This document shows positions 47,738 to 61,801 of a stretch of DNA of 64,000 nt, piece after piece. The notes under the pieces are model-generated. The model saw only the letters and a program-made list of their open reading frames with translations, was not told the DNA's origin and ran no database searches. Position 1 is the stretch's first letter. Every line of letters starts with the position of its first letter. Source of the stretch: Pantoea sp. RIT-PI-b (lineage in GTDB: Bacteria; Pseudomonadota; Gammaproteobacteria; Enterobacterales; Enterobacteriaceae); the NCBI RefSeq assembly GCF_001187905.1, contig NZ_LGIS01000022.1, positions 20,290 through 84,289 on the forward strand, read 5' to 3'. A program made the position numbers and the translations under genes.

Positions 47738-48343
47738 ATGACTTTAACTCCTCTCATCACCGGCGGTCTTGAGACCGCCCTGAACCGTGTTCTCTATCGC
47801 GATCGCAGCCTGAAAGCCGCGCGCCAGCGTCTGGCGGGCAAGGTGTTGCTGCTGCGTCTGCAAGAGCTCGATTTTCCTTTAGTGCTGGTGTTTAGCGAAT
47901 CACAACTTGATGTACTGAGTGATTGGCAGGATAGCAGCGACTGCACGGTGAGTTTGCGCGTCAGCACCTTGCCGAAACTGCGCGATCGCCAGCAGCTCAC
48001 CAGCTTGATCAGAAGCGGTGAACTGGAGGTGGACGGCGATTTGCAGGTGGTACAGCAATTCTCTGCGCTGATGGATCTCGCCGAGCTTGATCCGGCCGAA
48101 TATCTCGCGCCGTGGATTGGCGACATCGCCGCGCAAGGGGTAAGCCAGGCCGCACAGCAGGCGCTGAGATTCGTGCAGCAGCAGGTCATGCGCCGCCAGG
48201 ATTATCTTGGCCAGGCGCTGACGGAAGAGTGGCGCGTCGCGCCGGGTGCTCTGGAACTGGCATGGTTCTGCGAGGAAGTGGAAGCGATGGAACGTTCGCT
48301 CAATGCGTTTGAAACGCGTTTGGCACAGCTGGAGGCGAAATGA
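47738..48343 (+). CDS. ubiJ: UbiJ, ubiquinone biosynthesis accessory factor
   Basis: A 201-aa cytoplasmic protein with an N-terminal SCP2 sterol-carrier domain (about residues 15-115, [22 protein letters not shown]) and a C-terminal coiled-coil tail. UbiJ and UbiK form the lipid-binding accessory part of the soluble Ubi complex, in which late ubiquinone intermediates are handled. It is 6 bases after ubiE, and its stop overlaps the ubiB start (ATGA). In E. coli the 3' part of this locus also encodes a small RNA (EsrE). I cannot see direct evidence for one here. Confidence 0.94.
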   Translation: MTLTPLITGGLETALNRVLYRDRSLKAARQRLAGKVLLLRLQELDFPLVLVFSESQLDVLSDWQDSSDCTVSLRVSTLPKLRDRQQLTSLIRSGELEVDGDLQVVQQFSALMDLAELDPAEYLAPWIGDIAAQGVSQAAQQALRFVQQQVMRRQDYLGQALTEEWRVAPGALELAWFCEEVEAMERSLNAFETRLAQLEAK

Positions 48344-49977
48344 CGCTGGGAGAAATTCGGCGCTTATATTTCATCATCAAGATCTTTCTCACTTATGGCC
48401 TTGATGAACTGATTCCCCGCATGCGCTTCACGCTGCTGTTACGCCTGTGGCGGCGCTGCATCTTCTGGATCCCTAACCAACACAAAGACGCCTCGCCTGG
48501 CGTGCGCATCCGTTTAGCCATGGAGCAGCTTGGCCCGGTGTGGATCAAGTTCGGTCAAATGCTCTCCACGCGACGCGATCTGTTCCCGCCAGCGATTGCC
48601 GATGAGCTTGCCGTGCTGCAGGACCGCGTGGCGCCGTTTGATGGCGTCAAAGCGAAGCAGCAGATTGAACAGTCGATTGGCGGCCCGGTGGAAACCTGGT
48701 TTGAAGACTTCGACATTAAACCGCTGGCCTCTGCCTCTATTGCACAGGTGCACACCGCCACGTTGAAGTCCAACGGCCGCGCCGTGGTGATCAAAGTGAT
48801 TCGTCCCGATATCCTGCCGGTGATCAAAGCGGACATGCGGTTGATTTATCGTCTGGCGCGTTGGGTGCCGCGTTTGCTGCCGGATGGACGTCGTCTGCGT
48901 CCGCTGGAAGTGGTACGCGATTACGAAAAAACCCTGATTGATGAGCTGAATCTGCTGCGTGAAGCGGCCAACGCCATCCAGCTGCGTCGTAACTTCGACC
49001 AAAGCCGCATGCTTTACGTACCCGAAGTGTTCTCTGATTACTGCAGTGAATCAATGATGGTAATGGAGCGCATTTACGGCATTCCGATCTCGGATATCGC
49101 CACGCTCGAGCAGCACGGCGTCAATATGAAGTTACTGGCAGAGCGCGGCGTGCAGGTGTTCTTCACCCAGGTGTTCCGCGACAGCTTCTTCCATGCCGAC
49201 ATGCATCCTGGCAATATCTTCGTCAGCTACGATCACCCAGAAGATCCGCAGTACATCGGCATCGACTGCGGTATTGTCGGTTCACTGAATAAAGAAGATA
49301 AGCGCTATCTGGCGGAAAACTTTATCGCCTTCTTTAATCGCGATTACCGCAAAGTGGCTGAGCTGCATGTGGATTCAGGCTGGGTGCCGCTGGATACTAA
49401 CGTTGAAGATTTTGAGTTTGCCATTCGTACCGTGTGTGAGCCGATTTTCGAAAAACCGCTGGCTGAGATCTCCTTCGGTCACGTGTTACTGAATCTGTTT
49501 AATACCGCGCGTCGCTTCAATATGGAAGTGCAGCCGCAGCTGGTGCTGCTGCAGAAGACGTTGCTGTATGTCGAAGGGATTGGTCGCCAGCTCTATCCTC
49601 AGCTCGACTTGTGGAAAACCGCCAAGCCGTTCCTGGAAGATTGGATCAAAGATCAGATTGGTATCCCGGCAATAATGCGTGCGGTGAAAGAGAAAGCGCC
49701 GTACTGGGCGGAAAAACTGCCGGAGTTGCCGGAGCTATTTTACGACAGTATGCGCCAGCACAAATTATTGAAGCACAGCGTCGATAAACTCGTCACCGAT
49801 TTAAACGTACAGCGCACACGAAATCATCAGGCGCGCTATCTGTTTGGCGTAGGAGCTACACTGTTATTAAGTGGCACCGCCGTACTGTTGAGTCGACCGG
49901 ATTGGGATTTCTTCCCGGCGCTTTTAATGGCTGCCGGCATCGTCACCTGGCTTATTGGCTGGCGCAAGACAAACTGA
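48340..49977 (+). CDS. ubiB: UbiB, ubiquinone biosynthesis atypical kinase
   Basis: An ADCK/UbiB-family protein kinase-like ATPase required for the hydroxylation steps of ubiquinone synthesis, probably by moving the intermediates out of the membrane. 545 aa. The family KxGQ motif is seen in [13 protein letters not shown] (residues 68-80). The ATP-binding Ala-rich loop reads [11 protein letters not shown], the catalytic loop is [13 protein letters not shown], and the metal-binding DCG follows ([10 protein letters not shown]). Two C-terminal transmembrane helices (about residues 500-540) anchor it in the inner membrane. The start overlaps the ubiJ stop. Confidence 0.97.
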   Translation: MTLGEIRRLYFIIKIFLTYGLDELIPRMRFTLLLRLWRRCIFWIPNQHKDASPGVRIRLAMEQLGPVWIKFGQMLSTRRDLFPPAIADELAVLQDRVAPFDGVKAKQQIEQSIGGPVETWFEDFDIKPLASASIAQVHTATLKSNGRAVVIKVIRPDILPVIKADMRLIYRLARWVPRLLPDGRRLRPLEVVRDYEKTLIDELNLLREAANAIQLRRNFDQSRMLYVPEVFSDYCSESMMVMERIYGIPISDIATLEQHGVNMKLLAERGVQVFFTQVFRDSFFHADMHPGNIFVSYDHPEDPQYIGIDCGIVGSLNKEDKRYLAENFIAFFNRDYRKVAELHVDSGWVPLDTNVEDFEFAIRTVCEPIFEKPLAEISFGHVLLNLFNTARRFNMEVQPQLVLLQKTLLYVEGIGRQLYPQLDLWKTAKPFLEDWIKDQIGIPAIMRAVKEKAPYWAEKLPELPELFYDSMRQHKLLKHSVDKLVTDLNVQRTRNHQARYLFGVGATLLLSGTAVLLSRPDWDFFPALLMAAGIVTWLIGWRKTN

Positions 49978-50014
49978 TTGTCTGCCTGGTTCAAATCGCG
50001 TAATGTCGCAAGCT

Positions 50015-50042
50015 AAAGCCCGAAATCATACGGGCTTTCTGT
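50015..50042 (+). terminator. Hairpin between ubiB and tatA
   Basis: AAAGCCCG (50015-50022) pairs with CGGGCTTT (50031-50038), followed only by CTGTG. It may be a weak terminator of the ubi operon before tatA. Confidence 0.5.
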
Positions 50043-50087
50043 GCGTTACAGTCAACAGTTTTTCACAGAATATTAGAGGCATATCTC

Positions 50088-50342
50088 ATGGGCGGTATCA
50101 GTATTTGGCAATTGTTAATCATTGCCGTCATTGTTGTTCTTCTGTTCGGTACCAACAAACTTCGCAACCTGGGTTCGGATTTGGGTTCTTCTATCCGCGG
50201 CTTCAAAAAAGCCATGGGCGATGAAGACGATAAAAAGGATCAACCGAAAGAGCAGGACGCTGACTTCAACGCCAAAACTCTGGCAGACAAACAGCAAACC
50301 TCGGCGACTAAAGACGACGCCCGGAACGACAAGCAGGTATAA
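50088..50342 (+). CDS. tatA: TatA, twin-arginine translocase channel subunit
   Basis: Oligomerises at the inner membrane to let folded twin-arginine proteins pass. The 84 aa have one N-terminal transmembrane helix ([17 protein letters not shown], residues 4-20), the [26 protein letters not shown] amphipathic helix with the conserved Phe-Gly hinge, and a charged, disordered C-terminus. An AGAGG site precedes the ATG by about ten bases. It is the first gene of tatABC. tatB begins 2 bases after the stop. Confidence 0.96.
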   Translation: MGGISIWQLLIIAVIVVLLFGTNKLRNLGSDLGSSIRGFKKAMGDEDDKKDQPKEQDADFNAKTLADKQQTSATKDDARNDKQV

Positions 50343-50344
50343 CT

Positions 50345-50872
50345 GTGTTCGACATTGGTTTTAGTGAACTGGTATTGGTGTTCGTGATCGGGCTGATTGT
50401 GCTTGGCCCGCAGCGATTACCGGTTGCGGTGAAAACCGTCGTCGGCTGGATCAGAGCCATTCGCTCGCTGGCCGCGAATGTACAAAACGAACTGGCACAG
50501 GAGCTGAAACTGCAGGAATTGCAGGACAGCCTGAAAAAGGTGGAAGAGGCGGGTCGTGGCACGCTGTCACCGGAGCTGAAAGAGTCGATGGAAGAACTGC
50601 GTAAAACCGCCGACTCAATGAAGCGCTCCGTGCAGCAGAGTATCGATCTCGAAAAAGAGGAAGATGAAGCCAACACCATTCATCAGACTCCGCCAGCAGT
50701 AACGCAGCCGGCTACTTCCCCTGCGGTCACGCCTGCTGCTGCAGAACATCAAACCAGTGCCGCAGCACAGGTTCCGCAGCCAGTTGACGCAACTTCTGCA
50801 GTGGATAATCCTCCCGTCGCCAGTGCCCCGCAAAGCACTGCGAAGACTTCTCTCGTAAAAGATGAACGATAA
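50345..50872 (+). CDS. tatB: TatB, twin-arginine translocase receptor subunit
   Basis: With TatC forms the receptor for twin-arginine signal peptides. The 175-aa protein starts with GTG, as in E. coli. It has the short N-terminal membrane helix [31 protein letters not shown] (residues 2-32) with the conserved Glu8. An amphipathic helical region follows (residues 35-110), then a Pro/Ala/Thr/Gln-rich tail of about 65 residues that is variable between species. tatC starts 2 bases after its stop. Confidence 0.96.
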   Translation: MFDIGFSELVLVFVIGLIVLGPQRLPVAVKTVVGWIRAIRSLAANVQNELAQELKLQELQDSLKKVEEAGRGTLSPELKESMEELRKTADSMKRSVQQSIDLEKEEDEANTIHQTPPAVTQPATSPAVTPAAAEHQTSAAAQVPQPVDATSAVDNPPVASAPQSTAKTSLVKDER

Positions 50873-50874
50873 AC

Positions 50875-51633
50875 ATGGCCGTTGAAGATACCCAACCGCT
50901 CATTAGCCATCTGATTGAGCTGCGTAAGCGTTTGTTGAACTGCATCATCGCTGTTTTAGTCATCTTTCTGTGTCTGGTCTACTTCGCCAATGACATTTAC
51001 CATCTGGTAGCGTCACCATTGATTAGCCAGATGCCGGCTGGTGCGAGCATGATCGCCACCGACGTAGCATCACCCTTCTTCACGCCAATTAAGCTCACCA
51101 TTATTGTCTCGGTGTTTCTTGCCGTGCCGGTGATTTTGTATCAGGTGTGGGCGTTTGTCGCGCCAGCGCTCTATCGTCACGAGCGTAAACTGGTAATGCC
51201 GCTGCTGTTCTCCAGTACGCTGCTGTTCTACGTCGGCGTGGCGTTTGCGTATTTCATCGTGTTCCCGCTGGCGTTTGGTTTCTTCGCCAAAACGGCACCG
51301 CAAGGCGTGACCATCGCCACGGATATCACCAATTATCTCGACTTCGTCATGACCATTTTCATGGCTTTTGGCGTGGCGTTTGAGGTGCCGATTGCCATTG
51401 TGCTGCTGTGCTGGACAGGCATTACTTCACCTGACGATCTGAGAAAGAAACGTCCGTATATGCTGGTTGGCGCCTTCGTCGTTGGGATGTTGCTCACACC
51501 GCCGGATGTTTTCTCCCAAACTTTGCTCGCTATTCCGATGTACTGCCTGTTTGAAGTCGGCGTATTCTTCTCCCGCTACTATGTGGGTAAAGGGCGTCAG
51601 TCTTCGGATGAGGAACAGAATACCGAATCCTGA
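50875..51633 (+). CDS. tatC: TatC, twin-arginine translocase core subunit
   Basis: A six-helix inner-membrane protein that binds twin-arginine signal peptides. 252 aa (E. coli 258). The N-terminal cytoplasmic segment [21 protein letters not shown] carries the conserved HLxELRxRL motif. The first periplasmic loop [28 protein letters not shown] and the [12 protein letters not shown] loop are conserved with E. coli. It is the last gene before an intrinsic terminator. Confidence 0.97.
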   Translation: MAVEDTQPLISHLIELRKRLLNCIIAVLVIFLCLVYFANDIYHLVASPLISQMPAGASMIATDVASPFFTPIKLTIIVSVFLAVPVILYQVWAFVAPALYRHERKLVMPLLFSSTLLFYVGVAFAYFIVFPLAFGFFAKTAPQGVTIATDITNYLDFVMTIFMAFGVAFEVPIAIVLLCWTGITSPDDLRKKRPYMLVGAFVVGMLLTPPDVFSQTLLAIPMYCLFEVGVFFSRYYVGKGRQSSDEEQNTES

Positions 51634-51681
51634 TGTCTTTTAAGCAGGGCACCCGCCAGCAAGCGGGAAGAGAATGAATCT

Positions 51682-51707
51682 AAACCGCCTAACCGGGCGG
51701 TTTTTTA
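51682..51707 (+). terminator. Terminator between tatC and tatD
   Basis: Stem ACCGCC-TAACCG-GGCGGT followed by six T's (51701-51706). A second GC-rich hairpin, CCCGC/GCGGG, lies a little upstream (about 51651-51668). Most tatABC transcripts should end here. Confidence 0.88.
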
Positions 51708-51720
51708 TTGGGGAGAAAAC

Positions 51721-52503
51721 ATGTTTGATATCGGTGTAAACCTGACCAGCACGCAATTCGCAAAAGATCGCGAGCAGGTTGTGAAACGTGCGCGCGAAGC
51801 AGGCGTCACCGGCCTGTTAATTACCGGCACTAACGCGCTGGAAAGCCAGCAGGCACGTCAGCTGGCGGCATTACACGCCGGCTACTGCTGGTCGACGGCG
51901 GGCGTTCATCCGCATCATGCCAGTGAATGGTCGGCGGAAACGGCGAATACCTTGCGTCGTCTCGCGGAAAGCGCCCAGGTTGTCGCCATCGGCGAATGCG
52001 GCCTGGATTTTAACCGCAATCTTTCGGCCCACGATCAACAGGAGTATGCCTTTGATGCGCAGCTCGCACTGGCTGCAGAGCTGCAGCTGCCGGTATTTCT
52101 GCATTGTCGTGAAGCGCACGACCGTTTTGTGGCGGTGCTTGAGCCGTGGCTGCCAAAACTGGTGGGCGCGGTGGTGCACTGCTTTACCGGTACGCGTGAT
52201 GAGCTGCAAGCGTGCCTGGCACTCGGGTTGTCAGTAGGCATTACCGGTTGGGTGTGCGACGAACGTCGCGGTATGGAACTGCGCGAATTGCTGCCGTTGA
52301 TTCCGGCTGAGCGCCTGCTACTGGAAACCGACGCACCCTATTTACTGCCGCGCGATATGCATCCACGTCCCACTTCGCGCCGCAATGAGCCGTGCTTCCT
52401 GCCGCACATTGTGCAGCAAGTGGCGAACTGGCGTGGAGAAGAGGCGGAAGCGCTGGGCGCGCAGGTCAATCGCAACGCGCGTCAGCTGTTTAAGCTGGCC
52501 TAA
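51721..52503 (+). CDS. tatD: TatD, metal-dependent 3'-5' exonuclease
   Basis: A TIM-barrel amidohydrolase-fold DNase of 260 aa. E. coli TatD is a magnesium-dependent 3'-5' exonuclease that acts on single-stranded DNA and RNA and helps survival after oxidative damage. It is not needed for Tat export. The metal ligands fit the family: DIGVNL (instead of HxH) at the start, [10 protein letters not shown], the FLHCREAHD His, VHCFTG His, and [11 protein letters not shown] near the end. It has its own position behind a terminator. The stop overlaps the rfaH stop on the other strand by 4 bases. Confidence 0.95.
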   Translation: MFDIGVNLTSTQFAKDREQVVKRAREAGVTGLLITGTNALESQQARQLAALHAGYCWSTAGVHPHHASEWSAETANTLRRLAESAQVVAIGECGLDFNRNLSAHDQQEYAFDAQLALAAELQLPVFLHCREAHDRFVAVLEPWLPKLVGAVVHCFTGTRDELQACLALGLSVGITGWVCDERRGMELRELLPLIPAERLLLETDAPYLLPRDMHPRPTSRRNEPCFLPHIVQQVANWRGEEAEALGAQVNRNARQLFKLA

Positions 52504-52988
52504 AGCTTGCGGAACTGCTTGTTATCCACGCTGCGCATCACCTGTTTGTTCAGCATGTTCAGCAGCAGAACGGAGCGCGTTTCACCATCCGGCTCGGCAA
52601 AAATCGCGCGTAGTCCTTCGAAGGTGCCATCGGTGATGATCACTTCATCACCGCTCTGCGGCGTTTCCGGATCTAACACGATCTGCGGCGCGTCGGTTTG
52701 CAGCGCTTCGATCACATCGTGCGATACGGTAGCCGGCATGGCGCCGAAGCGCACGAAGTGGCTGACGCCGCGCGTGCTGCTGATGGTGGTGGTGTGAATC
52801 GCTTCGGGATCGAACTCGATAAACAAATAATTGGGGAACAGCGGCTCACTCACGGTGGTGCGTTTACCGCGCACAATCTTCTCCAAAGCGATCATTGGGC
52901 TCAGGCAATTCACCGCTTGCCGCTCAAGATGCTCTTTCGCGCGCAACAGTTGTCCACGTTTGCAATAGAGTAAGTACCAGGATTCCAT
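52500..52988 (-). CDS. rfaH: RfaH, operon-specific transcription antiterminator
   Basis: A NusG paralogue recruited by ops elements to virulence, LPS, capsule and conjugation operons. I start at [24 protein letters not shown], with GGGAG eight bases upstream, giving 162 aa, the E. coli length. The frame is open far upstream without support. The NGN domain spans residues 1-100 ([29 protein letters not shown]). The C-terminal domain ([22 protein letters not shown] ... [10 protein letters not shown]) is the part that in E. coli switches between helical hairpin and KOW beta-barrel. ECA, O-antigen and core operons may be its targets. Confidence 0.96.
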   Translation of the reverse strand: MESWYLLYCKRGQLLRAKEHLERQAVNCLSPMIALEKIVRGKRTTVSEPLFPNYLFIEFDPEAIHTTTISSTRGVSHFVRFGAMPATVSHDVIEALQTDAPQIVLDPETPQSGDEVIITDGTFEGLRAIFAEPDGETRSVLLLNMLNKQVMRSVDNKQFRKL

Positions 52989-53196
52989 AACTGCTCCCAA
53001 AGAATGGACGCTAAGAATATCAAACCTGCTGACAGAGTTATAGCGCATCGGCGGAGGGAAACCCTGTGCTGAAAAAAATTCACTGCGAATTTTCTGATTG
53101 ATGCGGCTAATTAACGCTTTCGTGCAAGAAAATTGACGGCTGGCGACCATCTGTATCAGACTCCATCCCCATCTTTCGATTGAAAAGGAGTGGCCG

Positions 53197-53928
53197 ATGG
53201 AACTGTTCCTGTTAAGTAACGGCAAAGTGGCTGAGGATGCGCCGCTATTGAGTTACGCCCACCCACAGCTACACGCGATGATTGCCCAGCGCGGCATTAC
53301 GTCGGCGGTGCTGGTGCCTTACGCGATTATTCGTGGCGATCATGCGCAACGCGCGCAAGATTTGTCAGATTCATTAGGCATTGAAGTGCGCACGGTGCAT
53401 GAGTTTACCTCCCCCGTCGCGGCGATTGAGCAAGCCGAGCTGATTCTGGTGAGCGGCGGAAATACCTGGTTCCTCAATCAAATGCTGCATGAACATGGCC
53501 TGATCGTCACGATTCAACGCGCGGTGCGCGAGCGTGATGTGCCTTACGTCGGCTGGAGCGCCGGTTGCAACGTGGCAACGCCTTCCATCCGCACCACCAA
53601 TGACATGCCGGTGCGCAGCAGCGTGGTGTTGCCTGCGCTGGGCTTGTTCCCGGTGCAGATCAATCCGCATTATCTTGATGCCCACGTCAGCGGCCATATG
53701 GGCGAAACGCGCGATGAGCGCCTGGCTGAATTTTGCGCCGTTAACCCGCATGAATCGGTGATTGCGCTCCGCGAAGCCAGTTTCCTACACGTGAGTGAAA
53801 ATCGCCTGCGCTACTACAGCGCCCGCGGCGAAGACTTTAAAGTGTTCCGCCACGGCGAGCCGATTGCGGCGTATCACGATGTGCTGGCGATTCAGTCGCT
53901 GGTGCCGTTTTCCTGTCAGCCAGCCTGA
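53197..53928 (+). CDS. pepE: PepE-type alpha-aspartyl dipeptidase (family S51)
   Basis: Hydrolyses dipeptides with an N-terminal aspartate. 243 aa against about 229 in E. coli and Salmonella PepE, with a somewhat longer N-terminal part. The nucleophile serine is in the elbow [20 protein letters not shown], where the Asp (TNDMP) also belongs to the triad, and the His is in [28 protein letters not shown] before the Ser is typical of the family. Start chosen by GAAAAGGAG eight bases upstream. It is inserted between rfaH and ubiD. In E. coli pepE is at 91 min. Similarity to PepE is moderate, so it could be a PepE paralogue. Confidence 0.82.
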   Translation: MELFLLSNGKVAEDAPLLSYAHPQLHAMIAQRGITSAVLVPYAIIRGDHAQRAQDLSDSLGIEVRTVHEFTSPVAAIEQAELILVSGGNTWFLNQMLHEHGLIVTIQRAVRERDVPYVGWSAGCNVATPSIRTTNDMPVRSSVVLPALGLFPVQINPHYLDAHVSGHMGETRDERLAEFCAVNPHESVIALREASFLHVSENRLRYYSARGEDFKVFRHGEPIAAYHDVLAIQSLVPFSCQPA

Positions 53929-54002
53929 CTCAGAAACCTCAACATGCTAGCGTGAAACGCACCTATAATGGCGCTTCACTCTGGCCGGAAAGCTAAAGCC
54001 GC

Positions 54003-55487
54003 ATGAAATATCAGGATTTACGAGACTTCCTCGCGTTACTCGAACAGCGTGGAGAGTTAAAGCGCATCACTCAGGAGATCGATCCTGAGCTGGAGATGAC
54101 CGAAATTGCCGATCGCACGCTGCGTGCCGGCGGCCCCGCGCTGCTGTTTGAAAACCCGAAAGGGTACGACATGCCGGTACTGTGTAATCTGTTCGGCACG
54201 CCAAAACGCGTGGCGATGGGTATGGGCCAGGAAGAGGTGAGTGCGCTGCGCGAAGTGGGCAAACTGCTGGCATTTTTGAAGGAACCGGAGCCGCCGAAAG
54301 GCTTCCGCGATCTGTTTGATAAAATGCCGCAGTTCAAGCAAGTGCTGAATATGCCAACCAAGCGCTTGCGCAATGCGCCTTGCCAGGAAGAGATTTTTAG
54401 CGGCGATGACGTCGATCTGTCACGCATCCCGGTGATGAAATGCTGGCCAGGCGATGCCGCGCCGCTGATCACCTGGGGATTAACCGTCACGCGTGGCCCG
54501 CATAAAGAGCGCCAGAATCTCGGCATCTATCGCCAGCAGGTGATCGGCAAAAATCGCCTGATTATGCGTTGGCTGTCGCATCGCGGCGGCGCGCTCGATT
54601 TCCAGGAGTGGTGCAAAGCGCATCCGGGCGAACGTTTTCCGGTATCTGTTGCGCTCGGGGCCGATCCGGCGACCATTCTCGGCGCGGTGACGCCGGTGCC
54701 CGACACGCTCTCTGAATATGCCTTCGCCGGTTTGCTGCGTGGCAACAAAACCGAAGTGGTAAAGTGCATCTCCAACGAGCTTGAAGTGCCGGCGAGCGCA
54801 GAGATTGTGCTGGAAGGTTACATTGAGCCGGGCGATGTGGCACCGGAAGGGCCATACGGCGATCACACGGGATACTACAATGAAGTAGACAGTTTCCCGG
54901 TGTTTACCGTGACGCACGTAACGCAACGTCGCAATCCGATTTATCATTCAACCTATACCGGGCGTCCACCGGATGAACCGGCGGTGTTGGGCGTGGCGCT
55001 GAATGAAGTGCTGGTGCCGATCCTGATCAAGCAGTTCCCGGAGATTGTTGATTTCTATCTGCCGCCGGAAGGCTGTTCTTATCGCCTCGCGGTGGTGACG
55101 ATCAAAAAACAGTATGCCGGTCACGCCAAGCGCGTGATGTTTGGCGTGTGGTCGTTCCTGCGTCAGTTCATGTACACCAAGTTTGTGATTGTATGTGACG
55201 ACGACGTCAACGCGCGTGACTGGAATGATGTGATTTGGGCGATTACTACGCGCATGGATCCAGCACGCGATACGGTGCTGGTTGAGAACACACCAATCGA
55301 TTATCTCGACTTTGCCTCGCCGGTTTCCGGCTTAGGTTCGAAGATGGGACTTGATGCCACCAATAAGTGGCCGGGCGAAACCACGCGCGAATGGGGCACG
55401 CCGATTGTCAAAGATCCGGCCGTTACGGCGCGCATTGACGCCATTTGGGATGAATTAGCAATCTTTGCCGAGCCGCCGCAGCGCTAA
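54003..55487 (+). CDS. ubiD: 4-hydroxy-3-polyprenylbenzoate decarboxylase UbiD
   Basis: Removes the carboxyl group of octaprenyl-hydroxybenzoate in ubiquinone synthesis, using prenylated FMN made by UbiX. 494 aa. The family blocks are [27 protein letters not shown] at the N-terminus, [38 protein letters not shown] (with the conserved Glu), [15 protein letters not shown], and a C-terminal [16 protein letters not shown] segment. A TATAAT lies at 53964-53969, but I cannot match a -35. fre follows 39 bases later. Confidence 0.96.
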   Translation: MKYQDLRDFLALLEQRGELKRITQEIDPELEMTEIADRTLRAGGPALLFENPKGYDMPVLCNLFGTPKRVAMGMGQEEVSALREVGKLLAFLKEPEPPKGFRDLFDKMPQFKQVLNMPTKRLRNAPCQEEIFSGDDVDLSRIPVMKCWPGDAAPLITWGLTVTRGPHKERQNLGIYRQQVIGKNRLIMRWLSHRGGALDFQEWCKAHPGERFPVSVALGADPATILGAVTPVPDTLSEYAFAGLLRGNKTEVVKCISNELEVPASAEIVLEGYIEPGDVAPEGPYGDHTGYYNEVDSFPVFTVTHVTQRRNPIYHSTYTGRPPDEPAVLGVALNEVLVPILIKQFPEIVDFYLPPEGCSYRLAVVTIKKQYAGHAKRVMFGVWSFLRQFMYTKFVIVCDDDVNARDWNDVIWAITTRMDPARDTVLVENTPIDYLDFASPVSGLGSKMGLDATNKWPGETTREWGTPIVKDPAVTARIDAIWDELAIFAEPPQR

Positions 55488-55526
55488 AAGCGGCAGACCA
55501 ACCAGACCCGAAGAAAAAGGGAACGC

Positions 55527-56228
55527 ATGACAACGTTAAGCTGCAAAGTGACTTCGGTTGAAGCGATTACGGATACGGTTTACCGCGTCCGTTTGATTCC
55601 GGCCGCGGATTTTAACTTCCGCGCGGGACAGTATTTGATGGTGGTGATGGATGAGCGTGATAAGCGCCCATTCTCGCTGGCGTCCACGCCAATGGAAAAG
55701 GACATCATTGAACTGCACATTGGCGCCTCGGATCTTAATCTTTACGCGATGGCGGTGATGGACCGCATCAAAAACGATCGTCAGATTACGGTAGATATGC
55801 CGCATGGCGATGCCTGGCTACGCGAAGAGAGCGATCGTCCGATCATTCTGATTGCCGGCGGCACCGGTTTCTCCTATGCGCGTTCCATTCTGCTGACCGC
55901 GCTGGCACAGAAACCCGATCGCGAAATTGCGATTTATTGGGGCGGCCGTGAGCTGATGCATCTGTACGATTTAGATGAGTTGAATGCGCTGGCGGTGAAG
56001 CACCCGAACCTGAAAGTGATTCCGGTGGTTGAGCAACCGGCAGATGACTGGACCGGACGCAGCGGCACGGTGCTGACGGCGGTGATGCAGGATTACGCTT
56101 CACTCAGTGAACACGACATCTATATTGCTGGTCGTTTTGAGATGGCGAAGATTGCACGTGAGCGTTTCTGCGCCGAGCGCGGTGCGCTGGAAGCGCAGAT
56201 GTACGGCGATGCGTTTGCGTTTATCTGA
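55527..56228 (+). CDS. fre: NAD(P)H-flavin reductase
   Basis: Reduces free flavins with NAD(P)H. Reduced flavin serves ferric reduction, the activation of ribonucleotide reductase, and UbiX/UbiD-linked chemistry. The 233 aa have the ferredoxin-reductase fold: the FAD/FMN-binding [10 protein letters not shown] (residues 51-60) and the NAD-binding [11 protein letters not shown] (about residues 111-121), followed by [17 protein letters not shown]. Ribosome-binding site AAAGGGA. It is last in the ubiD-fre pair, and convergent with fadBA. Confidence 0.96.
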   Translation: MTTLSCKVTSVEAITDTVYRVRLIPAADFNFRAGQYLMVVMDERDKRPFSLASTPMEKDIIELHIGASDLNLYAMAVMDRIKNDRQITVDMPHGDAWLREESDRPIILIAGGTGFSYARSILLTALAQKPDREIAIYWGGRELMHLYDLDELNALAVKHPNLKVIPVVEQPADDWTGRSGTVLTAVMQDYASLSEHDIYIAGRFEMAKIARERFCAERGALEAQMYGDAFAFI

Positions 56229-56233
56229 CAGAT

Positions 56234-56260
56234 AAAAAAAGCCCGCCCGAAAGGGCGGGA
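56234..56260 (-). terminator. Terminator of fadBA
   Basis: CCCGCCC-GAAA-GGGCGGG (56243-56260). Read on the minus strand the stem is followed by a run of T's (complement of 56235-56241). It ends fadA and may also stop fre from the other side. Confidence 0.9.
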
Positions 56261-56281
56261 ACACGTGCAGTGGTTAACGTA

Positions 56282-59639
<3,358 letters not shown>

Positions 59640-59666
59640 GTCCGTCTCCTGAAACCGCGAAAGGTG

Positions 59667-59683
59667 ATCTGGTCATACCAGAT
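59667..59683. promoter_or_regulatory. FadR operator upstream of fadB
   Basis: A palindrome, ATCTGGT-CAT-ACCAGAT, 28-44 bases before the fadB start. It matches the E. coli fadB FadR operator except at the centre. FadR would repress fadBA until long-chain acyl-CoA binds it. pepQ, which is divergent, starts 143 bases away on the other side. Confidence 0.9.
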
Positions 59684-59825
59684 GATTTGGAGTGTGAGTG
59701 TGATGTTAATTATTTGCAAACGAGAGTTTGATAATTTGATACAACGATCACAGCGCGTGCAGCACGGCATCGCCAACACGGCTGTGCTACACTGCGGCCA
59801 CTTTCGCGACATTGGAGACAAGTCC

Positions 59826-61157
59826 ATGGATTCACTGAAAACCCTGTATCACGCGCACATCAATACGCTGCAGCAGCGAGCGCAGCAGGTGCTGGCTCGC
59901 TTTAAGCTTGATGCCATGCTGATTCATTCCGGCGAGCTGCTGACCGTTTTTCTCGACGATCACGACTATCCGTTTAAGGTGAATCCTCAGTTCAAAGCGT
60001 GGGTGCCGGTGACGCAGGTGCCAAACTGCTGGTTATGGATTGATGGTGTGAATAAACCCAAGCTGTGGTTCTACTCGCCGGTGGATTACTGGCATAACGT
60101 CGAGCCACTGCCAAACAGCTTCTGGACCAACGATATTGACGTGATTGGCCTAAAGAGTGCCGATGACATCGCGCAGTTGCTGCCTGCACAACGCGATAAC
60201 GTGGCGTATATCGGTCCGGTACCGTTACGCGCTTCCCAGCTCGGCATTAACAGCGAGCAGGTGAACCCTAACGGCGTGATCGATTACCTGCATTATCATC
60301 GCAGCATCAAAACCGATTACGAGCTGGCCTGTATGCGCGAAGCGCAGAAGCTGGCGGTGGCGGGGCATCGCGCAGCCAAAGAGGCATTCGAATCGGGTAT
60401 GAGCGAGTTCGATATCAACATCGCTTACCTGACCGCGACCGGCCATCGCGATACCGATGTGCCGTACGGCAATATTATCGCGCTTAATGAACATGCCGCG
60501 GTGCTGCACTACACCAAACTGGACCATCAGCCGCCGGCGAAACGGCACAGCTTCCTGATTGATGCCGGGGCGGAGTATCTCGGTTATGCCGCTGACCTGA
60601 CGCGCAGCTATGCGGCGCAGAGTAAATCGCGCTATGCCGAAATGGTTGCCGCGATGAACAAGGAAGAGCTGGCGCTGATCGCCACCTTGAAAGCCGGCGT
60701 GCGCTATACCGATTATCATCTGCAGATGCATCAGCGCATTGCGCGGCTGCTGCTGAAGTTTGAGCTGGTGAAAGGTCTGACCGAAGAGACGCTGGTGGCG
60801 GAAGATTTAACCGGTCCGTTTATGCCGCACGGGCTGGGACATCCGCTGGGCCTGCAGGTGCACGATGTGGCCGGCTTTATGCAGGACGACAGCGGCACGC
60901 ATCTGGCTGCGCCGTCGCAATATCCGTATCTACGTTGCACGCGCGTACTGGAACCTGGCATGGTGCTGACTATCGAACCCGGCTTCTATATCATCGATTC
61001 GCTGCTGGCGAAGCTGCGCGGCGGCAAGTTCAGCCAGTATTTCGACTGGGCGGCAATTGATGCACTGAAACCGTACGGCGGCATTCGTATCGAGGATAAC
61101 GTGGTGATTCACGCTAATCGCGTTGAAAACATGACGCGCGATCTGCACCTTGCCTGA
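59826..61157 (+). CDS. pepQ: Xaa-Pro dipeptidase PepQ
   Basis: A dinuclear-metal (Mn2+) pita-bread-fold dipeptidase that cleaves X-Pro dipeptides. E. coli PepQ also acts on some organophosphates. I start at the ATG reading [16 protein letters not shown], giving 443 aa, the E. coli length. The frame is open upstream through the FadR site, which cannot be coding. The five metal ligands are seen as Asp in [16 protein letters not shown] (two Asp), His in [10 protein letters not shown], Glu in LTIEPGFY, and Glu in GGIRIEDNV. The stop overlaps the yigZ start by one base. Confidence 0.96.
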   Translation: MDSLKTLYHAHINTLQQRAQQVLARFKLDAMLIHSGELLTVFLDDHDYPFKVNPQFKAWVPVTQVPNCWLWIDGVNKPKLWFYSPVDYWHNVEPLPNSFWTNDIDVIGLKSADDIAQLLPAQRDNVAYIGPVPLRASQLGINSEQVNPNGVIDYLHYHRSIKTDYELACMREAQKLAVAGHRAAKEAFESGMSEFDINIAYLTATGHRDTDVPYGNIIALNEHAAVLHYTKLDHQPPAKRHSFLIDAGAEYLGYAADLTRSYAAQSKSRYAEMVAAMNKEELALIATLKAGVRYTDYHLQMHQRIARLLLKFELVKGLTEETLVAEDLTGPFMPHGLGHPLGLQVHDVAGFMQDDSGTHLAAPSQYPYLRCTRVLEPGMVLTIEPGFYIIDSLLAKLRGGKFSQYFDWAAIDALKPYGGIRIEDNVVIHANRVENMTRDLHLA

Positions 61158-61774
61158 TGAATGCTTACGACATTCCCGCTGAGGCTGTGAGTCTCAGCGA
61201 GGAAACTATCAAGAAAAGTCGTTTCATTACTCTGCTGGCGCATACTGCGGGCGTGGAAGCGGCGCGCGCGTTTGTTCAGCAGGTGAAGCAGGAGCATCCC
61301 ACCGCCCGCCATCACTGCTGGGCGTGGGTGGCCGGTGCGCCGGATGATTCACAGCAGTTGGGTTTCTCTGATGATGGCGAACCGTCCGGCACGGCGGGCA
61401 AACCCATGCTGGCCCAGTTGATGGGCAGTGGCGTGGGTGAAGTGACTGCGGTGGTGGTGCGTTATTACGGCGGCATCATGCTCGGTACCGGAGGGTTGGT
61501 AAAAGCTTACGGCGGCGGCGTGCAGCAGGGGCTGAAGCAATTAGCCCGTCAGCGTAAAGTGCCGATGGAATCCTTCAGCCTGCAATGTGATTATGCCCAA
61601 CTCAGCGACATTGAGCGCTTGCTGCAGCGTTTTGACGGCATTATAGAAGAGAGCCATTATCAGGATCGTATTGCGCTGCGTTTAGCATTGCCGCATGCGC
61701 AGATTGATGGCTTTCGCCAAAACCTCTCTGATTACAGCCGGGGCGCGCTGACGCTCATCCCGCTGACAAACTAA
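61157..61774 (+). CDS. yigZ: YigZ, IMPACT/UPF0029 family protein
   Basis: A 205-aa cytoplasmic protein of the IMPACT family. The N-terminal UPF0029 domain (residues 14-125) carries KKSRFITLLAHTAGVEAARAF, HPTARHHCWAWV, GFSDDGEPSGTAGKPMLAQLMGS and VVVRYYGGIMLGTGGLVKAY, all highly conserved. The C-terminal DUF1949 domain is ferredoxin-like. A role in translation or nucleic-acid binding is proposed for the family, not shown. It sits between pepQ (1-base overlap) and trkH (27-base gap). Confidence 0.94.
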   Translation: MNAYDIPAEAVSLSEETIKKSRFITLLAHTAGVEAARAFVQQVKQEHPTARHHCWAWVAGAPDDSQQLGFSDDGEPSGTAGKPMLAQLMGSGVGEVTAVVVRYYGGIMLGTGGLVKAYGGGVQQGLKQLARQRKVPMESFSLQCDYAQLSDIERLLQRFDGIIEESHYQDRIALRLALPHAQIDGFRQNLSDYSRGALTLIPLTN

Positions 61775-61801
61775 AAGCATCTGTTTAAAGGAAACGGCTG
61801 A

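Noticed and set aside
48100..48343. EsrE-like small RNA in the 3' part of ubiJ
   Set aside because: Known from E. coli at this locus, but I can see no promoter or terminator here that would support it.
52989..53225. Upstream extension of rfaH
   Set aside because: It reaches into the pepE start. RfaH has a fixed length of 162 aa and a clear ribosome-binding site at the inner ATG.
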